Of a DNA stretch of 64,000 bases, positions 46,912 through 57,540 are shown piece after piece. Source of the DNA: Heracleum sosnowskyi (Eukaryota > Streptophyta > Magnoliopsida > Apiales > Apiaceae); NCBI GenBank assembly GCA_030848705.1, contig CM061241.1, positions 83,132,178 to 83,196,177 of the forward strand. Direction: 5' to 3'. Both the position numbers and the translations under genes were made by a program. Under the pieces are notes generated by a model. The model saw only the letters and a program-made list of their open reading frames with translations, was not told the origin of the DNA and searched no databases. Each line of letters begins with the position of its first letter. The first letter of the stretch is position 1.

Positions 46912-49900
46912 TAGACTTAAGTCTAACTTGGATGTGTCTCTTTGTTTTAGCATTATACTTTTCACTACTGATCTTGTCGATAGTTGTACGGCTATCACAA
47001 TGAACAGCAATGGCTGGAAGCGGTCTGCTTACTACAGGTAACACTGACATAAGTCCATGCAACCATTCAGCCTCCGTCCCCGTGGCATCTAGTGCACACA
47101 ACTCAGCCTCAAAGGTAGACCGAGTTATCAAAGTCTGTCTAGTAGACTTCCAGGATATTGCTCCACCTGCTAGGGTAAACAAATATCCAGTCACTCCATT
47201 GGTACCAGATTTCTTAGCTATCCAACTTGCATCACTATATCCCTCGAGTACTCCAGGGAATCTTCGATAATGCAAACCAAGGGAAATCGTTCCCTTAAGA
47301 TATCTAAGAACTCTATCCAGTGCCTCCCAATGAGTCTTGTTCGGACAGCTTGTATATCTAGCTAACTTAGACACAGAATAAGAAATATCTGGTCTAGTCA
47401 CATTAGCAAGATATTGCAAACTCCCAATAATCTGAGAATACCTTAACCGAGACACAGGAATTCCTGAACTATTCTTGACTAGGGCAACTTTAGGATCGTA
47501 CGGTGTACTAGCGATTCTACAATTTGAATAACCATACTTCTCAAGTATAGATTTCTCTATATAATGAGATTGTGACAATGTTATTCCATCAGTTGACTGT
47601 GTCAACTTGACCCCAAGAATCACACTAGCCTCACCCATATCCTTCATTTCAAAGTGCCTTTTCAAGAAACTTTTTGTCTCGTTAATAATCTCAATATTGG
47701 TTCCAAACAATAATATATCATCCACATATAGGCACACGATAATACATTCATTTCCTTTAACCATATAGTAGACACACTTGTCACTTTCATTAACTACAAA
47801 TTCTGATTCTAAAACAGTATCATCAAACTTTTTATGCCAGTCTCTAGGAGCTTGTTTTAAGCCATATATAGACTTGATTAACTTACATACTTTCCTCTCG
47901 TTACCCGAAGCAACAAATCCCTTAGGCTGATCCATATAAATCTCTTCCTCAAGATCACCATGAAGAAAAGCTGTCTTTACATCCATTTGATGGATGATAA
48001 GACCATGTACGGAAGCCAATGCTATAAGCATTCGGATTGTTGTCATCCTTGCAACAGGAGAGTATGTGTCAAAGTAATCAATTCCTTCCTTTTGCCTAAA
48101 ACCCTTAGCTACCAGCCTAGCCTTATACTTATCTATTGAGCCATCAGGATTCATCTTCCTTTTGAAGATCCATTTACATCCTATAGTAGTACACCCATGA
48201 GGAAGATCAACCAACTCCCATGTTCCGTTCGAAACAATAGAATCAATCTCACTTTTTACAGCACCTTTCCAGTGCCTTGACTCCGAAGAATCCATGGCCT
48301 GTCGGAAAGTTAAAGGTTCATCCTCGACATTGTAAGTGACAAAATCACTTCCAAAGTCCTTGACTACCTTTGCACGCTTACTCCTTCTAGGTTCATCTAC
48401 TTCGTCAGGAGTAGAACTACTATCAGGATCTGCCCCCACATTTGTCATCTTTTCCACATGATCAGGAATAGAACTCGATGTGTGAGTAGGATCATCATTA
48501 GAAATATCTTGAGGTATGCCAGTCTTCATAGGGAACACATCCTCAAAGAATGTTGCATCACGAAATTCAACTATAGTATTAGCCACTATCCCGTCTATGT
48601 CAGATTTTAACACTAAAAATCTCATAGCCGTAGTGGTTTCAATATAGCCCAGAAAGATGCAATCAACAGTTTTCGGACCTAGTTTCTTTCTCTTGTGTTC
48701 AGGGACAAGTACCTTAGCAAGGCACCCCCACACACGAAGATACTTTAAACTTGTCTTTCTACTTTTCCATAATTCATAAGGTGTCTTGTCCATATGTTTC
48801 AGAGGAACTCTATTCAGAATATGGCAAGCCGTATTCAAAGCTTCTCCCCACATGTACTTAGGCAACCCAGAATTAATAAGCATGCTGTTAATCATATCTT
48901 TAAAAGTTCTGTTCTTTCGTTCAGCCACCCCATTAGACTCAGGTGTGTATGGTGGAGTCACTTCATGAACTATACCATTGCTTGCGCAAAATTCATTAAA
49001 TGAGGTACTAGTATACTCACCACCTCTATCAGATCTCAAACGTTTAAGTACTTTACCAGTTTGTGTTTCAGCTTCAGTTTTGAACATAATGAATTTTTCT
49101 AGTGCTTCATCCTTATGTCTAAGTAAATAAACATAACAATATCTACTACAATCATCTATAAAGGTAATAAAATATCGTTTATTATCCTTAGTCAACATGC
49201 CACCAAATTCACATATGTCAGTGTGTACTAAATCCAATACTCCTGAATCCCTAACAACATTATGAAAGGGTTTCCTAGTTTGTTTAGCAGTCACACATAC
49301 TTGACATTTAGATTTCTTTTCAATAGCATATTTTGGAATCAACTCTAAGTTCATCATATTCTTTAGAGCACCAAAATTTAAATGACCAAGTCTAGCATGC
49401 CATAAATCAGATGATTCAACACAATTAACAGAAGGAGCAACACTATCATTAATAAAACTGTCCAAAACAGGTTCAACATTTATTAAAAATAAACCATCAG
49501 ACAAATAACCTTTGCCAAAGAATGTACCAGTATGTGTAATAACTACTTTATTACATTTCAAAGAAAGTTCAAAACCATTCTTAACTAAACAACTTCCACT
49601 TATAATATTTCTACGAATATCAGGAACATGGTGCACTCTAGTGAGGGATAGAACACGCCCAGAAGCAAACTTCAGGTCCACGTTTCCTATTCCAAGAACT
49701 TGAGCAGCACTAGCATTCCCCATCGTCACTGTCACTCCATGACTCTGTTGATAAGATACAAATAAACTAATATCAGTACAAATATGTACATTAGCTCTAG
49801 TATCAATCAACCATTCATGTGACAGATAAGTGGAAAGAAGTACAGGGTCATAGGTAACATACCCGTCATTGGTTCCAGAGGCAACAGCCTCACCAACAAC

Positions 49901-50854
49901 CATGTTAACCTTAGGCCCATCAGTGGTTGCAAGCACAGTATTAGCTTGTGCTACCACAACAGCTTTCTTTGCTTTCTTTGTAGGACAGTCCTTGCTCCAA
50001 TGACCAACCTGTCCACAAGACCAACATGGTTTGTTTGTCTTTGGTTTCTTAGCCTTGTTCTTGTCATTTTTAGTTTTAGTGTTATCCTTCTTAGTGACAG
50101 CCTTTCTTTTCTGTCCAACAGTCACTACATTCACCTTTGAACCCCCATGTTCAGCAAGCATCACATGTCCCTGTTTGGACTTGTGTTGCTCCTGCACAGA
50201 GATGTCCAACATCAGGTTTGTCCATGTGATCTCTCCTTTCTGTCTTTTCAGGGAGAGAGCAAACTCTTCCCAAGACTTAGGAAGCTTTTCAATCACAGCC
50301 ATAACCTGAAACTTCTCAGGAAGGTCCATTCCGGACTCCTTCAAAGCATGCACCAACATCTCAAACTCATGTGCCTGCTCGGTCATGGATTTTGTATCCA
50401 CCAGTTTAAAATCAAGAAACCTAGCCACAGAATACTTTTCCAACCCTTGCGAGTCAGTATTGTGTGTCTGGTCCAGCTTCTCCCATAAAAGCTTAGCAGT
50501 GAAAGAGTCAGATGAATACACATCAAATAGAGTGTTCGCTAAAGCTGCCAGTATAGCAGCCCTAGCCACCCCATCTTTTTCCTCCCACATGGCATAAGCC
50601 TTAAGAGTTTCAGCCTTCTCCTGATCAATAACTGGTTTCTCATACTGTACCACCGGCCATAGACCCTTTACCGTTAACCACAGTTTCATCTTTTTCTGCC
50701 AACGAGAAAAACCAACACCCCCACCGAATTTATCAGGCATTCCTGACAAATCAATAGGCTGTGGGAAACGGTACGTGGTCCAATCTATGGTAGGTACAAT
50801 AACACCAGAACCAGAAGTAATAGCACCATCAGGAGTTATAGTTCCGTTAACCAT
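46912..50854 (-). CDS. Copia-II Gag-Pol polyprotein, truncated by CACTA-5
   Basis: About 1313 codons from ATG 50854. Gag with WQKKMKLWLTVKGLW and a CCHC knuckle CWSCGQVGHWSKDC (about 275-288). Protease site IDTRAN (about 350), where the family has D-S/T-G, so the catalytic loop Gly is Arg. Integrase HHCC (HARLGHLNFGALK, CQVCVTAKQ; about 485-530) and DDE core (HTDICEFGG, RSDRGGEY, ESNGVAERKNR). RT with MDVKTAFLHGDLEEEIYM and YVDDILLFG (about 1045). RNase H with GYSDASW and STFEAELCAL (about 1205-1260). One open frame until CACTA-5 cuts it; the remaining residues are at 39565-39740. Transposition-incompetent in its present form. Confidence 0.95.
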
Positions 50855-50863
50855 CTCGTTAAT

Positions 50864-51410
50864 TGTTAGGCCGAATACACAATATAATCAAGTATGTATG
50901 AGAATAACAATAATTAATAACACTGTTTATGAATCAATAAAACTGTAATCTTATTAACAGCTTCTCTCTTTATGATGTTAATGAATCATAAAGAGCTTCT
51001 AGGTTACAAGAATAATATCTCAATGATCGTGTCCCTTCTAGGGATAACCTATCTGTGTTTATATAGTACACAGCTACATACAATCCTTATCTAATTGATA
51101 TTCCTATAAGTTAGCTATACAATTCATATCAATTAAGGATTGCTTCTTATCTTCTATTCCGTTTCCTTAGCTGTATCAATATATTCTGCTTCTTTCCATC
51201 TTCAGAATATATTGCTTCTAGAATCTTCAATTCAGCACCGACAGCTAATTCAACCTTCACCTTGTCAGACTTTAACTAAACTCTGACCGGCTTCCTTTAA
51301 ACTCTTCACCCTATCAGAGTTTAACTAAACTCTGATTGGCTTCTGATAAACTCTGACCAGTACCTGTTGCTTAAACACTGATAAACAAACATTAGCAATT
51401 ATATCTAACA
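50864..51410 (-). repeat. SIRE 3' LTR
   Basis: 547 bp, TGTTAG...CTAACA, identical by eye to 63284-63830. Preceded on the sense strand by the polypurine tract TTGGGGGAGAT (51411-51421). It contains several inverted copies of TCAGAGTTTAA / TTAAACTCTGA. Confidence 0.98.
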
Positions 51411-51573
51411 ATCTCCCCCAACTTGTTCATAATAAAATGTACAAGTTAAACATATAATTGATGATGTCAAAACATATAACAAATGCAGTGTTTAACATAT
51501 AACAGAGTTTAATTTAAAAACAGAGTTTAAATTTGACTTAGAATAGAAAATATTAAAAACTTACAGTCAGACT

Positions 51574-54500
51574 TTATTTGATTTCTTGAATATCAGGCAC
51601 TGTCCTGAGATAATCAATTAGAAGTCTTCTTTCAGCCTTTTCCAGCTCTTCAACCATGATTTCTTTCAGTTCCTTGAGTTCTGAATCAGATTCACCAGTC
51701 TGATAAATAGCAGCTCTCAGAGAATAGATGGAATTTTTCCTCATCTCATTCCCTAGCCTAATAAAATGTGCTTTATCAGATTCTATATTGAATTCTAAGA
51801 CTTTAACTCCCAGATCAGTCCTTAGTCTTGCACTGTTTCTCTTCATTTCTATAACATTTCCATAAGCATCTCTATACTTAGGAATGTATACCTTTGAAAC
51901 TCCTCCTCCAAGCATCACCTTAGATCTTTGCATCTTTTGTCTGATAAATGTAGCAGCATTGTGAGTGTTTCTGTTTTTGACTTTTAACAAGTACAGAACA
52001 TACTCCAATTCTTGATAAGATTTGAGATCTATATCAGACTCTGCAACTCTGTAAACTCTTCCATCATTCATAAAATACAACAGAAAATCTTTCTTCAAAC
52101 CCTTGTGAAATATCAACTGAACAGAGTCTAGCATATCAAGATTCTCTTGAGTAATAGTGCCAGATACTGCCAATGATGATTGATCTCCAGATCTGTTGTT
52201 TATTCTCTTCTCCCTATGTGAACCTAAACCAGCTTTATCAAAAGTTTCTTTTCCAAGTACAGTCCTGGTTTTAGAAAAGTCCACAGGTTGAAGTGTCAGA
52301 GCTTCAGATAAAACAGGTCTTCTAAAAGTACCTTGGAGTTGTGAAGCTAGCTGAGTTTGCACAACTTGAGCATTGTCAGTGGTTGGCTTAACTTCAATAG
52401 TATCATTAACTTGAGCAGCGTCAGAGGTTGATTTTGGTAATCTTGTTTCAACTTGAGCAATGTCAGAGGTTGAATAAATCTTCTTAGGTAACTGTTCTTC
52501 TTCTACCAGTTTACCTTTTCCTTTGTCAGCATTTTTAATCACAGGTCTCCTTGAGTACTGTAAACTCTGATCAGAATTTACATTCTCTTTGATAACAATT
52601 CCTTTTTCTTTCTTTCTAGGAGCCTTGATTTCCTTCTTCTTGTAGATTCCAGCTTCAAGATTTTTCTTGTGTTCTTCAGCAAGCATCTGTTCTTCAGCTT
52701 GGATATCTTCAATTGTAATACCTTTTCCATGTTCTGCTATAAACATCTTAGCAGCAACTTCCTCATCAGTACTAGGCTTATCAGTGTTTATCAAACTTTT
52801 GAGTCTTGAACCACTGGCAGAAATTACTTTTTCCTTACCAGAGTTTGATCTTCTCTCAGAGTTTGATCTTGATCTTGATGGTCTTAAGCCTAAACTCTTT
52901 TCAGATTCACCTCCCTTGCTTCCACCATCATTACCATCATCCCTCCGTCTCAGAGCTTGAGTGTCTTTGCATTTGTCACTTGGTACACTCTCCCCCTTTT
53001 TGACATCATCAGAAAGTAGTACTGATGTCAGCAACTCCAGAGCATTAGAAATTGAAGTTAGTTGAGCAGACATAGCAGTCTGATTCTCCTCAACTTTCGA
53101 CAATCTAGAATTTAAAGTCTTTTGCTCTTTACACAAAGAGATGTATAGAGATTTGTCCTTCTGCTGTGTAAGCTCTCTTGTAGCTATATCATTCCTTAAC
53201 CCTTCAATCACCTTATCAGAAGCATCAAAACGATTGTTTAATGATTTGATTTGAACAACAGTTGCTTTGAAATGACTGAGAAGTTCAGGATTTTTAATCT
53301 CTTTAACAGAGTTAGCAGTTAAATCAGCAGCCCTTTGTGAAGTGAAAATACAATCTGCTGCTGTCCAGTTCTTGAAGTACATAGCTTGAAAATGTTCTTC
53401 AGTAGCCCTATTGAACTCTCTTTCTTCATCAGAGTTGGCTTGAATGTCAGATATGTGTGAAGGTGAATGAGCAGGACTAGCATTAACATTGTCATCCTCT
53501 CTTGCAATCTCTTCAGGAACATGTTCAGCAGTGATTTCATGTTCTAACTGTGCAGCTTCATCATTGACTTTCTCTGCAACAGTTTCAGGAATATCAGAGT
53601 TTGCTTTAGCAATTACCTCTGCTTCTCGCTGAACAATCTCAACAACTGATTGTTGTAGAGCTTCAAGAACAAGAGCATCTTCAGAGTTTGCAACAAACTC
53701 TGCTGCTACAGGAACATTCTCTGTTGCATCAGCAGGTACAACAACAGCTTCTGTAAAATGATCAATTCTAATCTGATCAACTTCCTCACCTTTCTCAAAA
53801 TCAAGAGAAATGATTTCTGTGTGGGAAGCAATAGTTTCTACCAATTCTGTAGTAGCTTGATCAGCTTCTCTTACATTTTCTTCAAGATCAAAAATTCTGC
53901 TGTCTGAATGAGCAGCAGCTTCCTCAACTACATCATTAGCCTTTGATGTAGGAGCTTCTCTATCAAAATCCATTTCAATATCATCAGTATTTAGCCTGTC
54001 TTGATTGACAGCTTCTGGATTTGCAGCTTCCTCCTGAACAAAAGCTTCAGGAGCTTCAGTTTCCTCAGGAACTTTGTCCATATTGGCAATGATATCAGCA
54101 AAAAGATATTCAGCAACTTGTCTTCTCTTTCTCTGATGAGGATTTTCTTCATCAGTTTCAGTTTCTGATTCTGCATCAGAATCAGCAGTAACAGACTTTG
54201 CTCTTTGAGCTCTCTTTTTCTTCATTCTTTTTCTCTGAGGCAGTTCTTCAGTGCTTGATACCCCAGCTTCAGCATTTGACTTAGCAACCCTAGCAGGTTT
54301 AGTACCAACATTCTTAGTCCTACCACCCCTTTTAGGTTTAACAGAAGTTGAAGGAGGCAGTTCTTGTTGTAGAGGCTCAGGTTGAGAAGAAGCTTGTGTT
54401 GGTGGATTGACTTGAGCATTTAAAAACTGTTGCACAGATTGAGGTAGCAACAAGTCTCCAACAACCCCTTTCTTAACATCTTTATTAATAAGATCAGAAA

Positions 54501-55239
54501 ATACTCTCTTATGTAATTTAAAACAAGAAACATCTTCGTCACCTACTTCTACTCCTTCAACACAGTAAGAGAACAAAGTCTGACAGAATCTAGAGAAATA
54601 GACTACTCCTCTATTCTCTGTCATTTTGTCTCCTAGATTATTCAAAACAAGTCGTGCAAAATCAAAATGATTATCGAATAAAAGAGAATACCCGATTTGC
54701 AGACTGTCTGTGGGAATAGCATCCCAGTTTGTGCATTTCTTGCTAAAAGTCCTTGTGATGCAATCAAAGAAGAAGCTCCACTCCTTCCTTAAGAATGGTC
54801 GTTTGAGCTGTCCAATCTTCGACAATGGTCCAGAATACCCAATCTCTTGCATCATTCTTATCAAATCCTCATCACCCATTCCAATTGTATACGAAGAAAA
54901 TTCAGGAAACCCCATTGCAGCGCGAATGGTTCCAGCAGTTATTACATACTCTGTATCTTCATATTCAAAAATAATCGATGGGTTGCCTGTCTCACCACCA
55001 TCATCATACATTCCTGTTTCCCAGAACGCCTTTATCTGTGAACCAGAAAGTTTTTCAGGTTCTACCAAAGCACGCCCAATCGCTGACTGAGCAAGAAACT
55101 CTTGAATCATATGAAATGCCTCTGGTGCGTTTGCAGTGTTTAGTGGTGCAGTATAGTTGTTTGGAACGAACTCTAATCCAGACGAAACAAAAGCTGTGGT
55201 TGCCATTAGAAGATTCTGAATTGATGCGAAAGACAGCAA
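51574..55239 (-). CDS. SIRE third ORF (env-position protein)
   Basis: 1221 codons; ATG 55206 (MATTAFVSSGLEFVPN) is a likelier start than 55239. Residues about 60-270 hold a conserved globular region (NPSIIFEYEDTEYVITAGTI, then RTFSKKCTNWDAIPTDSLQI) resembling the 'putative plant transposon protein' domain found in many plant retroelement ORFs. Then a KPKRGGRTK basic stretch, a KKKRAQRAK nuclear-signal-like motif, a long acidic, Glu/Ala-rich disordered part, a coiled coil near 690-720 (SKVEENQTAMSAQL), a Lys-rich region and a compact C-terminal domain (about 1010-1221). No signal peptide or transmembrane segment was seen, so an envelope role is unlikely. Fully open, as expected for a young copy. 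Confidence 0.75.
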   Translation of the reverse strand: MLSFASIQNLLMATTAFVSSGLEFVPNNYTAPLNTANAPEAFHMIQEFLAQSAIGRALVEPEKLSGSQIKAFWETGMYDDGGETGNPSIIFEYEDTEYVITAGTIRAAMGFPEFSSYTIGMGDEDLIRMMQEIGYSGPLSKIGQLKRPFLRKEWSFFFDCITRTFSKKCTNWDAIPTDSLQIGYSLLFDNHFDFARLVLNNLGDKMTENRGVVYFSRFCQTLFSYCVEGVEVGDEDVSCFKLHKRVFSDLINKDVKKGVVGDLLLPQSVQQFLNAQVNPPTQASSQPEPLQQELPPSTSVKPKRGGRTKNVGTKPARVAKSNAEAGVSSTEELPQRKRMKKKRAQRAKSVTADSDAESETETDEENPHQRKRRQVAEYLFADIIANMDKVPEETEAPEAFVQEEAANPEAVNQDRLNTDDIEMDFDREAPTSKANDVVEEAAAHSDSRIFDLEENVREADQATTELVETIASHTEIISLDFEKGEEVDQIRIDHFTEAVVVPADATENVPVAAEFVANSEDALVLEALQQSVVEIVQREAEVIAKANSDIPETVAEKVNDEAAQLEHEITAEHVPEEIAREDDNVNASPAHSPSHISDIQANSDEEREFNRATEEHFQAMYFKNWTAADCIFTSQRAADLTANSVKEIKNPELLSHFKATVVQIKSLNNRFDASDKVIEGLRNDIATRELTQQKDKSLYISLCKEQKTLNSRLSKVEENQTAMSAQLTSISNALELLTSVLLSDDVKKGESVPSDKCKDTQALRRRDDGNDGGSKGGESEKSLGLRPSRSRSNSERRSNSGKEKVISASGSRLKSLINTDKPSTDEEVAAKMFIAEHGKGITIEDIQAEEQMLAEEHKKNLEAGIYKKKEIKAPRKKEKGIVIKENVNSDQSLQYSRRPVIKNADKGKGKLVEEEQLPKKIYSTSDIAQVETRLPKSTSDAAQVNDTIEVKPTTDNAQVVQTQLASQLQGTFRRPVLSEALTLQPVDFSKTRTVLGKETFDKAGLGSHREKRINNRSGDQSSLAVSGTITQENLDMLDSVQLIFHKGLKKDFLLYFMNDGRVYRVAESDIDLKSYQELEYVLYLLKVKNRNTHNAATFIRQKMQRSKVMLGGGVSKVYIPKYRDAYGNVIEMKRNSARLRTDLGVKVLEFNIESDKAHFIRLGNEMRKNSIYSLRAAIYQTGESDSELKELKEIMVEELEKAERRLLIDYLRTVPDIQEIK

Positions 55240-55735
55240 AGTTTAAGTGTAGAAAGGTGTTTGTGAAAAAGCGTATGAAGAGTTAAGGTTCGGAAAAGAT
55301 TGAACCGTTTATGTGTAGTGTATTTAAATAATAACTGAAAAAATCACGATACACAGCAAGCGTCCTTGAAACGTGTGTGAGTGGGACAGATGTCAAACGT
55401 GCATACGCTGACAGTTGTATCCAATACACACGTGCAATCGTGCAAACATTTAGACACCTGGCAACACATAAAACGCTCAAAATATCCACTTTAATAAAAA
55501 TCAATAATAATAAAATTATCAATTTTAATCTCTCAGAAATACAATAACGAAGTACAAAGCAACTCAACAGTCAGTATAATAATGACTGTCTTGGAACTCC
55601 GCACGTTACTGTTTCCAAAAGCTTCAAAAACCTTTCAATCTCCAAGAAAAACCTTTCAGATACCCTGTTTGAATGCTTTAAATACCAAAGCAATGTAACA
55701 ACAGGCTTCATATCTTAAACTTACTATACACCAAA
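55240..55735. promoter_or_regulatory. Divergent promoter-like spacer in SIRE
   Basis: Between the third ORF (minus) and the antisense ORF (plus). The palindromic TATA-like TATTTAAATA is at 55321-55330 for the minus strand, and TTTAAATA at 55677-55684 for the plus strand. It has lower similarity to LTR words than the rest of the element. Promoter activity is inferred only. Confidence 0.45.
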
Positions 55736-56128
55736 ATGGCTGGAACTTTCGAATTCCTGGATGTGGAAGAGTTTTTGAACATGAACTGGCAGCAACAAGA
55801 AAACTATCTTATCGATGAGTTTCTTGTTCTCTCATTCTTGAATGATGAAGGTCTTATCGTAGATGATGAAATAGCCGAAGGGCCTTTCTCCAACCCTCAT
55901 GTATACATCTTCCGTCCAGGACCATATGATGCACCAATCCTCGCAGATGAAGATGCCATGGAGATCTGCTTTATGCTTTTTCAACTGAGTTTCTTGTCGG
56001 GGTCAAAAGAAAACCTCTTCTTACAATCCTGCAAGCTGCAAAGCAGAAAGAGATCCCGAGAAGATGATGATGATGATTCATCATTAGGAGGATTTCAAGC
56101 TATCCCAAATGGTATAATGACCAGATGA
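55736..56128 (+). CDS. SIRE opposite-strand ORF, unknown function
   Basis: 130 aa, antisense to the element. Starts MAGTFEFLDVEEFLNMNW; acidic, with a central FRPGPYDAPILADED and a C-terminal basic/acidic tail (RKRSREDDDDDSS) that resembles a nuclear-localisation signal next to an acidic patch. A TATA-like TTTAAATA lies at 55677-55684, about 50 bp upstream, and the ATG context (AAAATGGCT) is favourable. It is divergent from the third ORF with 496 bp between them. Function unrecognised. Additional antisense ORFs are known in some plant LTR retroelements, mostly Ty3 Tat types; whether this one is conserved is not known. Confidence 0.55.
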   Translation: MAGTFEFLDVEEFLNMNWQQQENYLIDEFLVLSFLNDEGLIVDDEIAEGPFSNPHVYIFRPGPYDAPILADEDAMEICFMLFQLSFLSGSKENLFLQSCKLQSRKRSREDDDDDSSLGGFQAIPNGIMTR

Positions 56129-56872
56129 GCAACTGGATAGCTATCATCAGAAGTAGTAGAGCACAATAGCTTCTGGCTCTAGCTCTTCTGCTTCGATGTT
56201 GGATAGCATTCAAGTACTTGTCCTGGTTAAATAGATCTTCTCTTTTGTAACCATAGTGATTAGTATGTACCAGAAAGATTAGCTAAGCATGAGTATGTAA
56301 TTGACTGAATGTAACAGAGTTTGAATCAATTAATGAAAAAGACTCATTTTATTGCTTTACTTTCAGTATTATCAATTTTACCTAGTAATTGTAAAGTGAA
56401 AGACATGATATCACTTAAAACAATAAACTAACATACTCATCAGTACTACTGATCACTATCAGTACTTATCAAACAAACTCTTTCTTTTCTCTGTTCAATC
56501 ATACTTTGCCTAAGAACAAATGACTAAACCCAAGATCATAAACTGTCTGAGACAAGAAAATTATTTTAACCATCAGAGATTAAAATAAAGTAACCTCGGC
56601 GTATTTCACACAAAACATCAGTGTTTACCATTTGTCCTTCTTTGTCAATAAACTCTTTTCTCAATCTGTACAGTTGTGAAAATATGTGTGTGTAGTAGCA
56701 GAGTTTACCGAAATCAGTATTTAGACCATCTCAAGGTGCATACAATCCACAATCTAAAGTAGTAAAAACTGGTTGCCTAAACTCTCATGTATAACATAAA
56801 ATCTGATTTTATATCTAAACTCTGTATTACTGATATCCTTTCATTTGGATATGTCTTTTATTTTTCACCCCC

Positions 56873-56916
<44 letters not shown>

Positions 56917-57540
56917 TTTTTTTTTTTTTTTTTTTATTTTTCCAGTAATCAGTGGTTGGCACTAGTCACCAAAAATCAAAGATTTTAGCCCTTATTTCAT
57001 ACAATAAGTTCCTGGATCGTCCTAGGCACAACATGATCTCAAAGGAATTTGTGCTCTGTTTGGCATCTTTTGAATTTGAGGGTGAATTATTTGAAATTAA
57101 TAATCAGAGTTTAGACTTTTCATCAGTAAATGTAATTAACTTATGAGAGAAAATGCAAACAGCTAATACAGACTCAGTGTATAGGATCAATAAACTAAGA
57201 GATGCTATAAATATTGAGACAGTATCATGCTGTGTTAGCTTACTGCACATTTTTGAGATCAGAGTCTATACAACTCTTAAGGATTCACAGGTACTTACTG
57301 AGAATTATGCTTCATACAAATTTCTTCATTGGTCCTTATGTTCCAGACAAAATTACAATCAGAGAATAGCATTAATCTGTAACATTCAAAGTATGACCAA
57401 CAGTTTATGACTAACAGAGACTAACATCAGAATTTAACCAACAGAGTTTATCACACTGGTACTCATAACAGTTAACACATGCAAGAAATCATGAGCAACA
57501 AGAATTAAACATGTATAAATTTTGAGTCTAACCCGTATCT
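56129..57540. other. SIRE spacer downstream of pol
   Basis: No supported gene. Contains long T tracts (about 56880-56935), interrupted by 'aatata', and many CAGAGTTT / AAACTCTG words. Short plus-strand ORFs at 56952-57410 have no recognisable domain. Confidence 0.6.

Noticed and set aside
52667..53003. Plus-strand ORFs over SIRE gag, pol and third ORF (also 54710-55090, 59160-59609, 61272-61601, 62160-62516)
   Set aside because: Shadows of the long minus-strand ORFs, with no own motifs.
51574..55239. Viral envelope glycoprotein in the SIRE env position
   Set aside because: No signal peptide, transmembrane segment or fusion-like region; the protein is largely charged and disordered with nuclear-signal-like motifs.
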